Below are positions 4,969 through 5,314 of a DNA stretch of 5,314 bases, piece by piece. The position numbers and the translations under genes were made by a program. The stretch spans positions 1-5,314 of the forward strand of contig JAIQGB010000310.1 in NCBI GenBank assembly GCA_020072905.1, given 5' to 3'. Every line of letters begins with the position of its first letter. Within the stretch, counting starts at the first letter, position 1. The notes beneath the pieces are model-generated. The model ran no database searches. It saw only the letters and a list, made by a program, of their open reading frames with translations, and was not told where the DNA came from. The DNA is from Terriglobia bacterium (GTDB taxonomy: Bacteria; Acidobacteriota; Terriglobia; UBA7540).

Positions 4969-5314
4969 AGAAGAACATGTCAACGGCAAGCAGATGTCGT
5001 TCTTCGAGCATCTCGAAGAACTGCGTCAGCGGCTGATTCGTTCCATCCTGGCGATCTTCATCGCCTTCGGCGTCTGCTTTTATTTCTCCGACCACATCTA
5101 CGGATACCTCGCCAAGCCCCTCACCGACACGCTGCGCAGCCTGCACATGTCCGACAAGCTGGTCTACACAAACCCCATCGATCCTTTCAACCTCTACATC
5201 AAGCTTTCGGCGGTAGTGGGCCTTTTCCTGGCCTCGCCCTATATCCTCTACCAACTCTGGCTGTTCATCTCCCCGGGTCTCTATCGGCACGAGAAACGCT
5301 ACGTCTGGCCCTTT
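4916..5314 (+). CDS. tatC: Tat translocase subunit TatC, 5' part
   Basis: TatC is the polytopic receptor of the Tat translocase and recognises the twin-arginine signal. The window holds its first 133 residues, and the frame is open at the edge. A Pro/Asn/Glu-rich tail (residues 1-26) leads into MSFFEHLEELRQRL (27-40), the conserved cytoplasmic start of TatC. TM1 covers about 42-58, a periplasmic loop follows, and TM2 lies at about 93-118. By alignment to the E. coli protein, the signal-binding residues are present: E35 and R37 (E15 and R17), F117 (F94) and E126 (E103). The ATG at 4916 lies inside tatA and has no good ribosome binding site. An in-frame ATG at 4994 would start the protein at MSFF, the usual TatC N-terminus, so that shorter form is a real alternative. 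Translation is probably coupled to tatA. Confidence 0.93.
   Translation, partial: MATTIQNPPPKNPNPNPEEEHVNGKQMSFFEHLEELRQRLIRSILAIFIAFGVCFYFSDHIYGYLAKPLTDTLRSLHMSDKLVYTNPIDPFNLYIKLSAVVGLFLASPYILYQLWLFISPGLYRHEKRYVWPF

Overview
The window is high-GC bacterial DNA. It carries parts or all of five genes and two intergenic regions packed with palindromic repeats. The gene set, the GC-rich coding style, the CCTGAGC/GCTCAGG-type palindromes and the GGTAGCCACGG...CCGTGGCTACC elements suggest an acidobacterium (Acidobacteriota). That placement is an inference from sequence style, since no marker gene is present.

Layout: (1) 1-275, plus strand: 3' end of a small zinc-ribbon protein gene with three CxxC pairs. 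(2) 330-1946, minus strand: complete S41 C-terminal processing protease (CtpA/Prc type) with signal peptide, PDZ domain and an intact Ser/Lys/Gln catalytic set. It ends tail-to-tail with gene 1. Its start at 1946 is supported by a ribosome binding site and an extended -10 promoter just upstream. (3) 1947-2803: a long divergent intergenic region with no convincing gene, several hairpins, and the first copy of a REP-like element (2599-2689). (4) 2804-4351, plus strand: a 515-residue protein related to the L-fucose/L-arabinose isomerase superfamily but carrying a twin-arginine export signal. (5) 4352-4704: a second copy of the same REP-like element only 3 bases after the stop codon, then a cluster of a second palindrome family, then a near-consensus sigma-70 promoter. 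(6) 4705-4968 and 4916-5314, plus strand: tatA/B-type and tatC genes, overlapping by 53 bases; tatC runs off the window.

How the genes fit together: the last three genes share a theme. A predicted Tat substrate lies directly upstream of, and in the same direction as, two components of the Tat translocase that would export it. The translocase genes have their own strong promoter, so the link is one of location rather than a proven operon. The protease acts in the envelope as well. The most notable features are the exported isomerase-like protein, the two matching repeat elements that bracket it, and a perfect 10-bp inverted repeat inside its coding sequence just after the signal peptide.
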